Origin: Heliomarina baculiformis
GTDB lineage: Bacteria; Pseudomonadota; Alphaproteobacteria; Rhodobacterales; Rhodobacteraceae
DNA length: 64,000 bases
Direction of reading: 5' to 3'
NCBI RefSeq assembly: GCF_019966545.1
Contig: NZ_JAIMIC010000003.1
Location: 124,001 to 188,000, forward strand
In this document: in pieces, positions 55,084 through 63,067 of the stretch
Layout: the number at the start of each line of letters is the position of its first letter
How positions within the stretch are numbered: position 1 is the first letter of the stretch
Notes under the pieces: generated by a model
What the model saw: only the letters and a program-made list of their open reading frames with translations
Told to the model about the DNA's origin: nothing
The model's database searches: none
Position numbers and translations under genes: made by a program

Positions 55084-55988
55084 CCGAAACCCTCGCCATC
55101 AAAGCTCTCTGTCTGTCTTTCGGCGGGCAGAAGGTGCTCGACGATGTCTCGCTGTCCGTCCAGCCCGGCGAACGGTTGGCCCTGCTCGGCCACAACGGGG
55201 CTGGCAAGTCGACGTTGTTCAAGACGGTCCTCGGCTTCCTGCGACCCTGCTCCGGAACCGTTGCCGTTGCAGGGCACGCGCCGGGCTCCGACCCGGCCAG
55301 GGAGGCCGTGAACTACCTGCCCGAGGTCGTCTCGTTCCAGCGGAACCTGTCGGGCCGCGAGGTGCTGAGCTATTTTTCGGGCCTGCGGGGAACACCGAAA
55401 GCCGAGGTTTCGGACCTGCTGGCGCGTGTCGGCCTTCTGGAGGCCGCCGATCGGGCGGTCGGGGCCTATTCCAAGGGGATGCGGCAGCGTCTCGGGCTGG
55501 CGCAGGCCCTGATCGGCACTCCGAGGCTTCTTCTGCTCGACGAACCGACCAGCGGTCTCGACCCGGTGTCACGGCACGAGTTCTACGAGGTGATCGCCGA
55601 TGCGGCGGCCCGGGGATCTGCCGTGCTCCTCTCGTCGCACGGGCTGGAGGAAGTGCAGGACAAGACGGACCGCATCGCGATCCTCGCCCGCGGACGGCTG
55701 ACGGCAGAGGGCACACTGGCCGAGCTGGCCCACAGGGCGGGTTTGCCGACCACGATCCGCATATCGGCCAGGCCGGGGGCGGCAGACGCGCTGCATGGCG
55801 AATTCGGCGGGCGGCGGATCAACGGATGCAGGCTGGACCTCGATTGCGCACAGGGCGCGAAGGTGGATCTGCTCGCGCGCCTCGGGCGGCACCATGACAA
55901 GCTTCGGGACATTGACATCGCGCCTCCCGGTCTCACAGACATCTACCGGCATTTTTCCCGAACGGGCCCGACGGAGAACCAGACATGA
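55080..55988 (+). CDS. nosF: ABC transporter ATPase NosF
   Basis: 302 residues. Walker A GHNGAGKSTLFK (about residue 38), signature YSKGMRQRLGLAQA (about 133), Walker B LLLLDEPTSGLD and the H-loop SSHGLEEVQDKTD are all intact. With NosY it forms the transporter that supports CuZ assembly. It is coupled to nosD and nosY by ATGA overlaps. Confidence 0.95.
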   Translation: MTETLAIKALCLSFGGQKVLDDVSLSVQPGERLALLGHNGAGKSTLFKTVLGFLRPCSGTVAVAGHAPGSDPAREAVNYLPEVVSFQRNLSGREVLSYFSGLRGTPKAEVSDLLARVGLLEAADRAVGAYSKGMRQRLGLAQALIGTPRLLLLDEPTSGLDPVSRHEFYEVIADAAARGSAVLLSSHGLEEVQDKTDRIAILARGRLTAEGTLAELAHRAGLPTTIRISARPGAADALHGEFGGRRINGCRLDLDCAQGAKVDLLARLGRHHDKLRDIDIAPPGLTDIYRHFSRTGPTENQT

Positions 55989-56812
55989 GCACGCGCATCG
56001 GCACCGTTTTCGGACAGGAGTTGCGGCAGGCGCGCCGCAATCTCTGGGTCATTCTGGCGACCGCAGTGCTTGGTCTGTTCGCCTTGGCGCTGGCGCTCTT
56101 CGGGGCCGGGCAGGGAAGTGGCCTGAAGGTTGACGTCCTGACCCTGACGGCGGTCAGCCTCGCCACCCTCTCGGTCTACCTGATCCCGCTGATCGCCTTG
56201 CTCATGTCCTATGACTCGATTTCCGGTGAGGTCGAACGGGGGTCCCTTGCCCTGACATTTGCCACACCGGTCCGTCGGTGGGAGGTCTTCGTCGGGAAGT
56301 TCCTGGCCCAGACGGTTGCGGTCTGCGTGGCCATCCTGATCGCCTTCGGCACGGTCGGATGTGTCATCGCCCTGCTTTCCGAGACCGGTCAGGACGGTAT
56401 CTTCGCCTGGCTCCGCCTGATGCTTACCGCAGGCGGGCTCGGGGCGATCTTCGTGGGGATCGGGCTGATGGTGTCGGCGCTGACCTGTCGCACCGCGCGG
56501 GCTGCTGCGGCCGCTGTGGGGGTCTGGCTGCTGCTGGTCGTCCTTTATGACGTCGCGCTTCTGGGGGCCATCATGGCGGCAGGTGAGGGCATCTTCGCCA
56601 CCCACGTCTTCCCATGGCTTGTCATCGCGAACCCCGCCGATGCGTTCCGCCTCTACAACCTCGCCATGATCGACGCCGCGCCCGTCGCGGGGATCGACGG
56701 TCTGGCCCAAACCCTTCCCTTCCCGCCGGTGGCCGCGCTGGCTGCCCTCGGGATTTGGCTGGTGGCAACCATCGCCATCGGCTCAGCCCGCACCAGGAGG
56801 ATTGTCCCATGA
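55985..56812 (+). CDS. nosY: ABC transporter permease NosY
   Basis: 275 residues with six hydrophobic segments. The ABC-2 type features are LVVILAT-like first helix (LWVILATAVLGLFALALALF), the coupling part YDSISGEVERGSLALTFATP and GKFLAQTVAVCVAILIAFG. It is the membrane subunit paired with NosF. The overlap with nosL is 4 bp. Confidence 0.94.
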   Translation: MSTRIGTVFGQELRQARRNLWVILATAVLGLFALALALFGAGQGSGLKVDVLTLTAVSLATLSVYLIPLIALLMSYDSISGEVERGSLALTFATPVRRWEVFVGKFLAQTVAVCVAILIAFGTVGCVIALLSETGQDGIFAWLRLMLTAGGLGAIFVGIGLMVSALTCRTARAAAAAVGVWLLLVVLYDVALLGAIMAAGEGIFATHVFPWLVIANPADAFRLYNLAMIDAAPVAGIDGLAQTLPFPPVAALAALGIWLVATIAIGSARTRRIVP

Positions 56813-57342
56813 AGAAAGTCGTGGTCGCCCTTGCCCTGTCTCTCGCCTTGACCGCCTGCAAGGAAGATGTGGCGAGCGTCGTTGTCCCCGTCGAGATGAC
56901 GGACGATGCGCTCGGCCATTATTGCCAGATGTTCGTCGCGGATCATCCCGGCCCCAAGGCGCAGGTCCATCTGAAAGGTCGGGCCGAGCCGCTCTGGTTC
57001 AGCCAGGTGTCCGATGCCGTCGCCTACATGAATGACCCGGAGCGGGAGATGGAGATCACCGCGGTCTTCGTCTCCGACATGAGCCATGCGGAAAGCTGGA
57101 GCATGCCGGGCATCGCCAACTGGCAGGCCGCCGAAACCGCCTTTCTTGTCATCGAGAGCGATCAGCTCGGCGGAATGGGGGTGCCTGAAGCTCTCCCCTT
57201 CAGCCGCCGGGAGGACGCGACCGCCTTCGTGGCGGACCGGGGTGGACGCCTCGTCCAATGGGGCGATGTGCCGGAGAGTTATGTGCGTCCCGCGGAAATC
57301 GGGATGAGCGGGCATGCCGGCGACCGGGAGCTGATGCAATGA
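56809..57342 (+). CDS. nosL: Copper chaperone lipoprotein NosL
   Basis: 177 residues. A lipoprotein signal with lipobox LTAC (residues about 14-17) anchors it in the outer or inner membrane. The metal-binding segment GHYCQMFVADHPGPKAQVHL (about residue 45) corresponds to the Cys-x-Met motif of NosL, and the C-terminal part has the two betabeta-alpha-beta halves of the family. NosL delivers Cu(I) for NosZ. It is coupled to nosY upstream and nosX downstream. Confidence 0.93.
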   Translation: MKKVVVALALSLALTACKEDVASVVVPVEMTDDALGHYCQMFVADHPGPKAQVHLKGRAEPLWFSQVSDAVAYMNDPEREMEITAVFVSDMSHAESWSMPGIANWQAAETAFLVIESDQLGGMGVPEALPFSRREDATAFVADRGGRLVQWGDVPESYVRPAEIGMSGHAGDRELMQ

Positions 57343-58256
57343 CCCGGTTCTCGAGACGTCGTTTCATTGCCATGTCGGCCGCGACCCTTGCGGCTGGCCG
57401 TGCATCCGCTGCGGGCAGAGAGGTCGCCTACTGGCGGGGACAAGCGCTTGGCGCGCGCGCCGAGATCGCCCTTTGCGGCATTTCGCAGGCCGAGGCGGCT
57501 TCCCTATTCGACGGCCTTGAATTGGAGCTTTCGCGTATCGAGAGCCTCTTCTCGCTCTACCGGACGGACAGCGCCCTGGCTCAGCTGAACCGGGATCAGA
57601 TCCTGCGTAACCCCGATCCCGCCATGCTGCATCTCCTGTCCCAGGCCCGGGCGGTCTTCACGGCGACAGAGGGCGCCTTCGATCCGACGGTCCAGCCGCT
57701 GTTCGACCTGCATGCTCGTGCATTTGCAGAAGGTCGCCGTGTCGGGGCGGACGAAGTGCAGCAGGTGCGTCGCCGGGTCGGATTCCAACATGTGTCGCTA
57801 TCCCCGCAGGCTATCAGGTTTCAAAGGGGCGGTATGGCTCTGACCCTGAACGGGATCGCACAGGGCTATGCCACGGATCGTCTTGCCTCTCTTCTGAAGA
57901 GTGCCGGCCTTCGGGACATCCTGGTAAACGCAGGAGAAATCCGGGTCCTTGGGGACGGGCAGGGGCAGGGGTGGCGTGTATCGATCCCCGGCGGCCGGGC
58001 CGTCACCTTGAAAGACCACGCAATCGCCACTTCGGATGCTTCGTGCACCTTGGTCGATCCCGCCGCGGGTATCGGACACATCTTTGACCCCAGGCGTGAC
58101 GCGCAGCTCACTACCGGGGCGGTCTCGATATGTCATGATAGTGCGGCGATTGCGGATGCCGCATCGACCGCCGCCGTTCTCATGTCGCCAACGGAACGCG
58201 ACCTGCTTCGGCCGTTAGGGGCGAAAATCGTCGGTATGGTTGGTATTCGGTCCTGA
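57339..58256 (+). CDS. nosX: FAD:protein FMN transferase NosX (ApbE family)
   Basis: 305 residues with a Tat signal ([16 protein letters not shown]). ApbE-fold motifs are [20 protein letters not shown] (about residue 70), [17 protein letters not shown] (about 110), [17 protein letters not shown] (about 170) and [19 protein letters not shown] in part. It attaches FMN covalently to the Thr of NosR in the periplasm. The ATG overlaps the nosL stop. It ends the nos operon, and the nirK box begins 4 bp after its stop. Confidence 0.93.
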   Translation: MTRFSRRRFIAMSAATLAAGRASAAGREVAYWRGQALGARAEIALCGISQAEAASLFDGLELELSRIESLFSLYRTDSALAQLNRDQILRNPDPAMLHLLSQARAVFTATEGAFDPTVQPLFDLHARAFAEGRRVGADEVQQVRRRVGFQHVSLSPQAIRFQRGGMALTLNGIAQGYATDRLASLLKSAGLRDILVNAGEIRVLGDGQGQGWRVSIPGGRAVTLKDHAIATSDASCTLVDPAAGIGHIFDPRRDAQLTTGAVSICHDSAAIADAASTAAVLMSPTERDLLRPLGAKIVGMVGIRS

Positions 58257-58259
58257 AGT

Positions 58260-58273
58260 TTGTGTTCCCGCAA
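58260..58273. promoter_or_regulatory. NnrR/FNR-type box upstream of nirK
   Basis: TTGTGTTCCCGCAA fits TTG-N8-CAA. It ends 66 bp before the nirK ATG, almost the same spacing as the box at nosR (68 bp). nirK is thus likely to have its own NO- or oxygen-regulated promoter. Confidence 0.68.
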
Positions 58274-58339
58274 CGTTCGGAAACACCAAGGCCGGTAGCG
58301 TCTTCTCAAACAGCATTCATACCTGAAAGGAGATTGAAA

Positions 58340-59488
58340 ATGCTGACGAGAAGAGCCGCATTGATGGGCGCCGCCGGCATTGCCGCGCTGCCCGTTCTCG
58401 CCAAGGCCGCCAAGGCCGAAGAGATCATGGACACGTCGATGGCCCCCCCCGCAGATTTGTCGAGCCTGAAGCGCATTAAGCGCAAGCTCGTGCGTCCTCC
58501 AATGGTGCACGAGCATGAGCAGGAGGCCCCGGCCGAACCGCGCATCGTCGAATTCGAAATGCAGATCGTGGAGAAGGAGATCGAGGTCGATGACGGGGCC
58601 TACCTTCAGGCCATGACCTTCAACGGGTCCGTTCCCGGCCCCATGATGGTTGTCCACGAAGGCGACTATGTCGAACTGACGCTGTTCAATTCGCCCGAGA
58701 ACATGATGCAGCACAACATCGACTTCCACTCGGCGACCGGTGCGCTTGGGGGCGGGTCCCTAACGCTGGTGAACCCCGGCGAAAAGACCACGTTGCGGTT
58801 CAAGGCGACGCGTCCGGGGACCTTCGTCTATCACTGCGCCCCGGGTGGCCCCATGATCCCCTGGCACGTCGTGAGCGGCATGTCCGGCTGCATCATGGTC
58901 CTGCCACGTGGTGGTCTGACCGACCACAAGGGCGATCCGGTGCGCTATGACCGCGTGTTCTATATCGGAGAAAACGACTTCTATATCCCGAAGGACGAAA
59001 ACGGCGACTACAAGCGGTTCGAGGACGTGGCCGAAAGCTATCCCGACACGCTCGAAGTGATGAATGGCCTGATCCCGAGCCACGTCGTCTTCAACGGCAA
59101 GGTCGGCTCCCTGACCGGCGACAACGCGCTGCATGCGGCGCAGGGCGAAAAGGTCCTGTTCGTGCACAGCCAAGCCAACCGGGATACCCGGCCCCACCTG
59201 ATCGGTGGCCATGGGGACCTCGTCTGGGAACGCGGCAAGTTCAACAACACGCCGCAGCGTGACCTCGAAACGTGGTTCATTGCGGGCGGGTCCGCCGGCG
59301 CGGCTCTCTACGAGTTCCTTCAGCCGGGCGTCTACGCCTACGTGAACCACAACCTGATCGAGGCTGTGAACCTCGGCGCGACGGCCCACGTGGTGGTCGA
59401 GGGTAACTGGAACAACGACCTGATGGAGCAGGTTCAGGCGCCTGTCGAGTATAACGCCGCCTATGAAGGGAAGACTGCGCTGCCATAA
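58340..59488 (+). CDS. nirK: Copper-containing nitrite reductase NirK
   Basis: 382 residues, two cupredoxin domains. It has a signal with [19 protein letters not shown]. Type 1 copper ligands are in [20 protein letters not shown] (Cys, His and Met), plus His in [18 protein letters not shown], which also carries type 2 ligands and the catalytic Asp region. The third type 2 His lies in [10 protein letters not shown] (about residue 334). It reduces nitrite to NO in the periplasm. The ATG follows GAAAGGAGATTG. A stem-loop behind it and the box before it suggest a nirK transcript that only partly reads into nirV. Confidence 0.97.
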   Translation: MLTRRAALMGAAGIAALPVLAKAAKAEEIMDTSMAPPADLSSLKRIKRKLVRPPMVHEHEQEAPAEPRIVEFEMQIVEKEIEVDDGAYLQAMTFNGSVPGPMMVVHEGDYVELTLFNSPENMMQHNIDFHSATGALGGGSLTLVNPGEKTTLRFKATRPGTFVYHCAPGGPMIPWHVVSGMSGCIMVLPRGGLTDHKGDPVRYDRVFYIGENDFYIPKDENGDYKRFEDVAESYPDTLEVMNGLIPSHVVFNGKVGSLTGDNALHAAQGEKVLFVHSQANRDTRPHLIGGHGDLVWERGKFNNTPQRDLETWFIAGGSAGAALYEFLQPGVYAYVNHNLIEAVNLGATAHVVVEGNWNNDLMEQVQAPVEYNAAYEGKTALP

Positions 59489-59518
59489 GGCGCGGCTGTT
59501 CCAAGGCGGAGGGTGACT

Positions 59519-59545
59519 GGGGCGGCCGGATTATCCGGGCGCCCC
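59519..59545 (+). terminator. Stem-loop between nirK and nirV
   Basis: GGGGCG-G-CCGG, loop ATTAT, CCGG-G-CGCCCC: a 10-bp stem with one G-G mismatch, followed by TCTCTTGG. It is likely a partial terminator or mRNA-stabilising hairpin after nirK. Confidence 0.6.
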
Positions 59546-59568
59546 TCTCTTGGTCATGAGGTCCCGAT

Positions 59569-60399
59569 ATGGACAGGATTGGAGTGACGATCGGGCTGGC
59601 GGGTCTGACGCTGGTCTGCGGCCTCGGGGCAGGGGCGTGGCTTGGCGATCTGGCGCGGGACAGGGAGGCTGCGCAGGCCTTGCGCGCGGCTGCCCTGGAA
59701 AGTGATATCGTGCAGGTGCCCGCGGGCGAGGTGGCCTATCGGCCGCTTGGCAACTTCAGCCGCGACGGCAAGGCCGTGACGCCCGGTGTGCAGAGGCTTC
59801 CTGTCGGCGCGTTCGACATGATGAAATACCAGGTCTCGCGCCGGGACTACATGGCCTGCGTCGCGGAAGGCGCCTGCGCAGACGTGGAGACTGGCACTGG
59901 CGGGCTGGCCCAGACAAACGTCAACTGGTTCGACGCGACGGCCTACGCCGCGTGGCTATCCGAACAGACCGGCCAGACATGGCGTCTTCCGACCGTGCAG
60001 GAATGGCACCGGGCTGCGGCCGAGCGTCAGGGTGATCCGGCCCCGGACGAAGGCGACCTCGACCCCGGAGAACGCATGCTTTCGCAATACCAGCGCGGCG
60101 TATTCCTGCGCGGCGATTCCAGTCCGGCCCTGAGACCACGCGGCGGGTTTGGCGAAAACAGCCTCGGTCTGGCGGACATGGGCGGAAACGTCTGGGAATG
60201 GACGGATGGATGCATGGAGAACGGCGAGGTCGGAGAAGATGGCGAGATCACTGCCCGCGATCCCTATTGCGGTGTGCGCATTGCCGGCGGTCGTCATCAG
60301 GCGGCCATCATCGACTTCGTCCGGGACGCAAGCGTCGGTGGGTGTGCCGTTGGGCTTCCACCGGATCACCTGGGATTCCGGCTGGTGCGGGAACGATAA
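59569..60399 (+). CDS. nirV: NirV, formylglycine-generating-enzyme-like protein
   Basis: 276 residues. One N-terminal membrane segment or signal (GVTIGLAGLTLVCGLGAGAW) is followed by an FGE-sulfatase-modifying-type C-lectin fold: MMKYQVSRRDYMACV, WFDATAYAAWLSEQTG, RLPTVQEWHRAA, ADMGGNVWEWTDGC and DHLGFRLVRER. This is NirV, regularly found behind nirK in Rhodobacterales and related bacteria. Its role is not settled; it may help NirK maturation. The downstream gene was an HPP-CBS protein, now broken. Confidence 0.9.
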   Translation: MDRIGVTIGLAGLTLVCGLGAGAWLGDLARDREAAQALRAAALESDIVQVPAGEVAYRPLGNFSRDGKAVTPGVQRLPVGAFDMMKYQVSRRDYMACVAEGACADVETGTGGLAQTNVNWFDATAYAAWLSEQTGQTWRLPTVQEWHRAAAERQGDPAPDEGDLDPGERMLSQYQRGVFLRGDSSPALRPRGGFGENSLGLADMGGNVWEWTDGCMENGEVGEDGEITARDPYCGVRIAGGRHQAAIIDFVRDASVGGCAVGLPPDHLGFRLVRER

Positions 60400-60441
60400 A
60401 GCGGCATTGCTCGAACATGTGCTTGAACTCTGGGCGATGTG

Positions 60442-60491
60442 CTGAAAATTTGCGCGCAATGTAAATGCGGGTCTTGTTTGCAAATTTTCAG
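60442..60491. repeat. 12-bp perfect inverted repeat at the 5' end of the HPP gene
   Basis: CTGAAAATTTGC (60442-60453) and GCAAATTTTCAG (60480-60491) are perfect reverse complements with a 26-nt loop that starts with GCGCAA. As RNA this is a strong AT-rich hairpin; as DNA it could be an operator. It overlaps the possible GTG start, which favours the downstream TTG. Confidence 0.7.
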
Positions 60492-60892
60492 ATCTTTCGG
60501 ACCTGCGGTAGGACACGTTCATACCAGTGAAGCTTTGCGTGCCGGTCTCGGTGCGGTCGTCGGTCTGGGGCTGACAGGGCTGTTGCTACTGTCGCCGTCT
60601 ATCGATTTGGAGTGGGGCCGTTACCTCGTCGCACCTTTCGGAGCGACGTCGGTCCTTCTCTTTGCTGTTCCGAACTCGCCTCTTGCTCAGCCCTGGTCAG
60701 CCGTCATCGGCAATACCGTCGCAGCACTGGTTGCTGTTACAGTGTGTCTGCTTGTCTCGGATCCCCTTATACGGGTGGTTGCGAGCGTCGGTTTGGCAAT
60801 CAGTGTTACCATGATGTGCCGCGCCTGACCTGCCCCCCGCGAAATCCCTCACCGTGATGTAGAGTCTGCGCCAACTCTGAAGGAGCAGACGC

Positions 60893-61156
60893 ATGCGAAA
60901 GAGCCGTTTCACCGAGGCGCAGATAATCGGGATGATCAAGGAGCAGGAGGCGGGAATGCCGACTGCCGAGGTGTGCCGCAGGCACGGCCTGAGCAGCGCG
61001 ACGTTCTACAAGCTGAAAGCCAAGTATGGCGGCCTGGAAGTATCCGAGGCGGCCAGGCTAAAGGCCCTTGAGGACGAGAATGCCAAGCTGAAGCGCCTGC
61101 TGGCGGACACCATGCTGGACAACGTCCTGTTGAAAGACCTGCTGGGAAAGAACTGA
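60893..61156 (+). CDS. IS3-family transposase OrfA
   Basis: 87 residues. A helix-turn-helix ([39 protein letters not shown]) binds the IS ends. A leucine-zipper helix ([20 protein letters not shown]) follows for dimerisation. The tail DLLGKN overlaps the GGGAAAG slip site. The ATG has GAAGGAGCAG before it. Confidence 0.93.
   Translation: MRKSRFTEAQIIGMIKEQEAGMPTAEVCRRHGLSSATFYKLKAKYGGLEVSEAARLKALEDENAKLKRLLADTMLDNVLLKDLLGKN
61144..61150 (+). other. Programmed -1 frameshift heptamer of the IS
   Basis: G GGA AAG in the orfA frame matches the X XXY YYZ rule, four bases before the orfA stop. A -1 slip reads on as [15 protein letters not shown] into orfB and yields the OrfAB transposase, the usual strategy of IS3 elements. 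Confidence 0.65.
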
Positions 61157-61161
61157 CGACA

Positions 61162-62052
61162 TTGATCAAGCGGCGAGACGCGGCGCTCCGGGTGATGCGG
61201 GATCATGACATCTCGCAGCGCCGGGCCTGCAGGCTGATCGGTGTCGATCCCAAGACAGTCCGGCGTGAACGCCCGCCGGACAGTGTTGAGATCCGCAAGG
61301 AGATGCAGGAGATCGCCGGCAAGCGGCGTCGGTTCGGCTACCGCCGGATCGGCATCCTGCTGGAACGAAAAGGCATGCGCATGAACCACAAAAAGCTGTA
61401 TCGCATCTATCGCGAGGAAGGGCTTTCGGTGAAACGACGGCGCGGCCGGAAACGGGCGCGTGGCACCAGAACACCGATGCCGTCGGCCGCGGGCGCCAAC
61501 GCGCGCTGGTCGTTGGACTTTGTATCCGACAGCTTCGGTGCTTCGCGGAAGTTCCGGATCCTCGCCGTGATCGACGATTGCACGCGCGAATGCCTGTGCC
61601 TCGTGGCGGACACCAGCCTGTCCGGCGCACGGGTTGCCCGTGAGCTCAGCGCCCTGATCCGGATCTACGGCAAGCCCGGTTGCATTGTCAGTGACAATGG
61701 GACCGAATTCACCAGTCGGGCCATCCTGAAATGGGCAGACGAGAACACCGCCCCCTGGCACTACATCGATCCGGGTAAGCCCCAACAGAATGCCTTCGTC
61801 GAAAGCTTCAACGGCAGCCTGCGCGACGAGCTGTTCAACGAGGAGATCTTCGACAGCCTGGGCGATGCGCGGCGGAAGCTGGCCCTCTGGCGCTACGACT
61901 ACAACACGTTCAGACCGCACTCCTCGCTGGGCAACCAGACCCCGCAACAAGCGCGCCGAGCGCTTGAGCAATTTGAGGGCTCCGCGCTCGGCGCGCTTGC
62001 GCCAGACGGGGAAGCCGAATACCAAAATCCAACCTGCAGACTCTCGTTATGA
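61162..62052 (+). CDS. IS3-family transposase OrfB (DDE domain)
   Basis: 296 residues from a TTG; in vivo probably made as part of an OrfAB fusion. It has an N-terminal HTH_21 part ([18 protein letters not shown]), then the rve integrase core with the catalytic triad in [10 protein letters not shown] (Asp), [11 protein letters not shown] (Asp) and [15 protein letters not shown] (Glu), followed by the C-terminal [15 protein letters not shown]. All catalytic residues are present, so the element may still be active. Confidence 0.93.
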   Translation: MIKRRDAALRVMRDHDISQRRACRLIGVDPKTVRRERPPDSVEIRKEMQEIAGKRRRFGYRRIGILLERKGMRMNHKKLYRIYREEGLSVKRRRGRKRARGTRTPMPSAAGANARWSLDFVSDSFGASRKFRILAVIDDCTRECLCLVADTSLSGARVARELSALIRIYGKPGCIVSDNGTEFTSRAILKWADENTAPWHYIDPGKPQQNAFVESFNGSLRDELFNEEIFDSLGDARRKLALWRYDYNTFRPHSSLGNQTPQQARRALEQFEGSALGALAPDGEAEYQNPTCRLSL

Positions 62053-62477
62053 ATGAGGGACCGGCAGGGGCAGGTCACGCCTTGCATCCACCGGCCGGTG
62101 CCGTGGCGATGACCGCGGCGCTCTCTCCGGAGGCTATCCAGAGCCTCGGCTTTTGGTTCGCGATTATGCCGATCGGCTTGGGCACAGCGGCTCTGGTTGC
62201 TGTCGCGATGTGCTTTGCACGTCTGACCGGCCGACGTTATCCCTTCCGGCAATTTGAAGATCCGGGTCCGCAAGGCACGGAAGACGCCTCTCCGATTGAA
62301 CGCCTCGGCCTTACAGAGAGTGAACTGAGTTCTATTCTCGAACGATACAGACAGTCATTTAACCTGGGGGTCGAGGATCTGGCCCGTTTGATCGGTGCTG
62401 CCGAGATCCAGGCGGCTACTCACGAGACCGGACCACTTACCGCAGCCCAGATTATGTCCTCCGACCTTGTTACGGTG

Positions 62478-62745
62478 GTAGTGTCCCACCGGTTGGTGTA
62501 GGAGGCCGCGCGCGGAGCCCCCGGCGTAGTGCAGCGCGCGGCCGGGCTGGCGGCCACCGCACTTCTTCGTAGTCTGAGGTTGTTCAACGACCGACGACAA
62601 CGAAGGAAAGCACGATGACCGAGACCATGATCGACCTTCCGGGCGTGATCGCCAAGAGCGATGACGCGGATTTTCTGCGTGAACTCATTCAGGATGCCGC
62701 GCAGCGGCTGATGGACATCGAGGTGTCCGCGGTGTGCGGTGCCGG
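62478..62745 (+). mobile_element. IS256-type remnant inside the HPP-CBS gene
   Basis: From about 62478 the CBS frame is lost and sequence resembling an IS256-family left end follows (GTAGTGTCCCACCGG). Then a start ATG at 62615, behind GAAGGAAAG, begins a transposase-like N-terminus (DFLRELIQDAAQRLMDIEVS). It breaks off at about residue 44 and joins CBS 2 sequence in the same frame. About 1 kb of the element and most of CBS 1 are missing, so it is a deletion derivative. Boundaries are accurate to about 10 bp. Confidence 0.65.
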
Positions 62746-63067
62746 ACCTCGTGCCACGACCAATACGCCGATCAGTGCTCTGCTCCCAATGATGACTGAT
62801 GGTGATGTCGTTTGACAGGTTATCGAACACGGCGCGATCACGGGCATCGTAACGCGAACGGACCTGATCGCTGCGCTGGCCAGAAGCGTCGTAAGGAAGA
62901 CGTAGAAAAGCGCGGTTGCTGTTCGATCACACCGGGGTTCGGGCATGGCTTTGGTAGTTGTCTGTCCCCCAAGAGTCCCAATTCGGCGCTTCGTGTTCCC
63001 CCTGTCGTCGTGGATTTTTGTGGTGTTCGAACAGTATTCCTTTCACCGGCGTGAATATCGAACTTGT

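Larger units (their letters stand above)
60826..62077 (+). mobile_element. Complete IS3-family insertion sequence, 1252 bp
   Basis: Ends are imperfect inverted repeats: the left begins TGACCTGCCCC and ends TCCCTC (60826-60850), and the right is the reverse complement of the same pattern (62055-62077). A 4-bp target duplication CGCC flanks it (60822-60825 and 62078-62081). It encodes orfA (helix-turn-helix) and orfB (DDE integrase) with a frameshift heptamer between them. A 4-bp duplication fits the IS407 group of IS3. Intact ends and open frames mean a recent insertion. Confidence 0.92.
60439..62905 (+). pseudogene. HPP-CBS membrane protein gene, interrupted twice
   Basis: The 5' part (60439-60825) encodes HPP-family helices (ALRAGLGAVVGLGLTGLLLL, APFGATSVLLFAVPNSPLAQ). 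Removing the IS3 element and one copy of the CGCC duplication rejoins the frame through the signature CRALHPPAGAVAMTAAL, followed by FWFAIMPIGLGTAALVAVAM, a cytoplasmic linker and the start of a CBS domain (AAQIMSSDLVTV). An IS256 remnant then replaces most of CBS 1. The rest of CBS 2 follows (TPISALLPMMTDGDV, an in-frame TGA, then IEHGAITGIVTRTDLIAAL). An HPP protein of cyanobacteria and chloroplasts has been linked to nitrite transport, which suits a place behind nirKV. The original start is unsure: GTG 60439 or TTG 60478. Confidence 0.85.
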
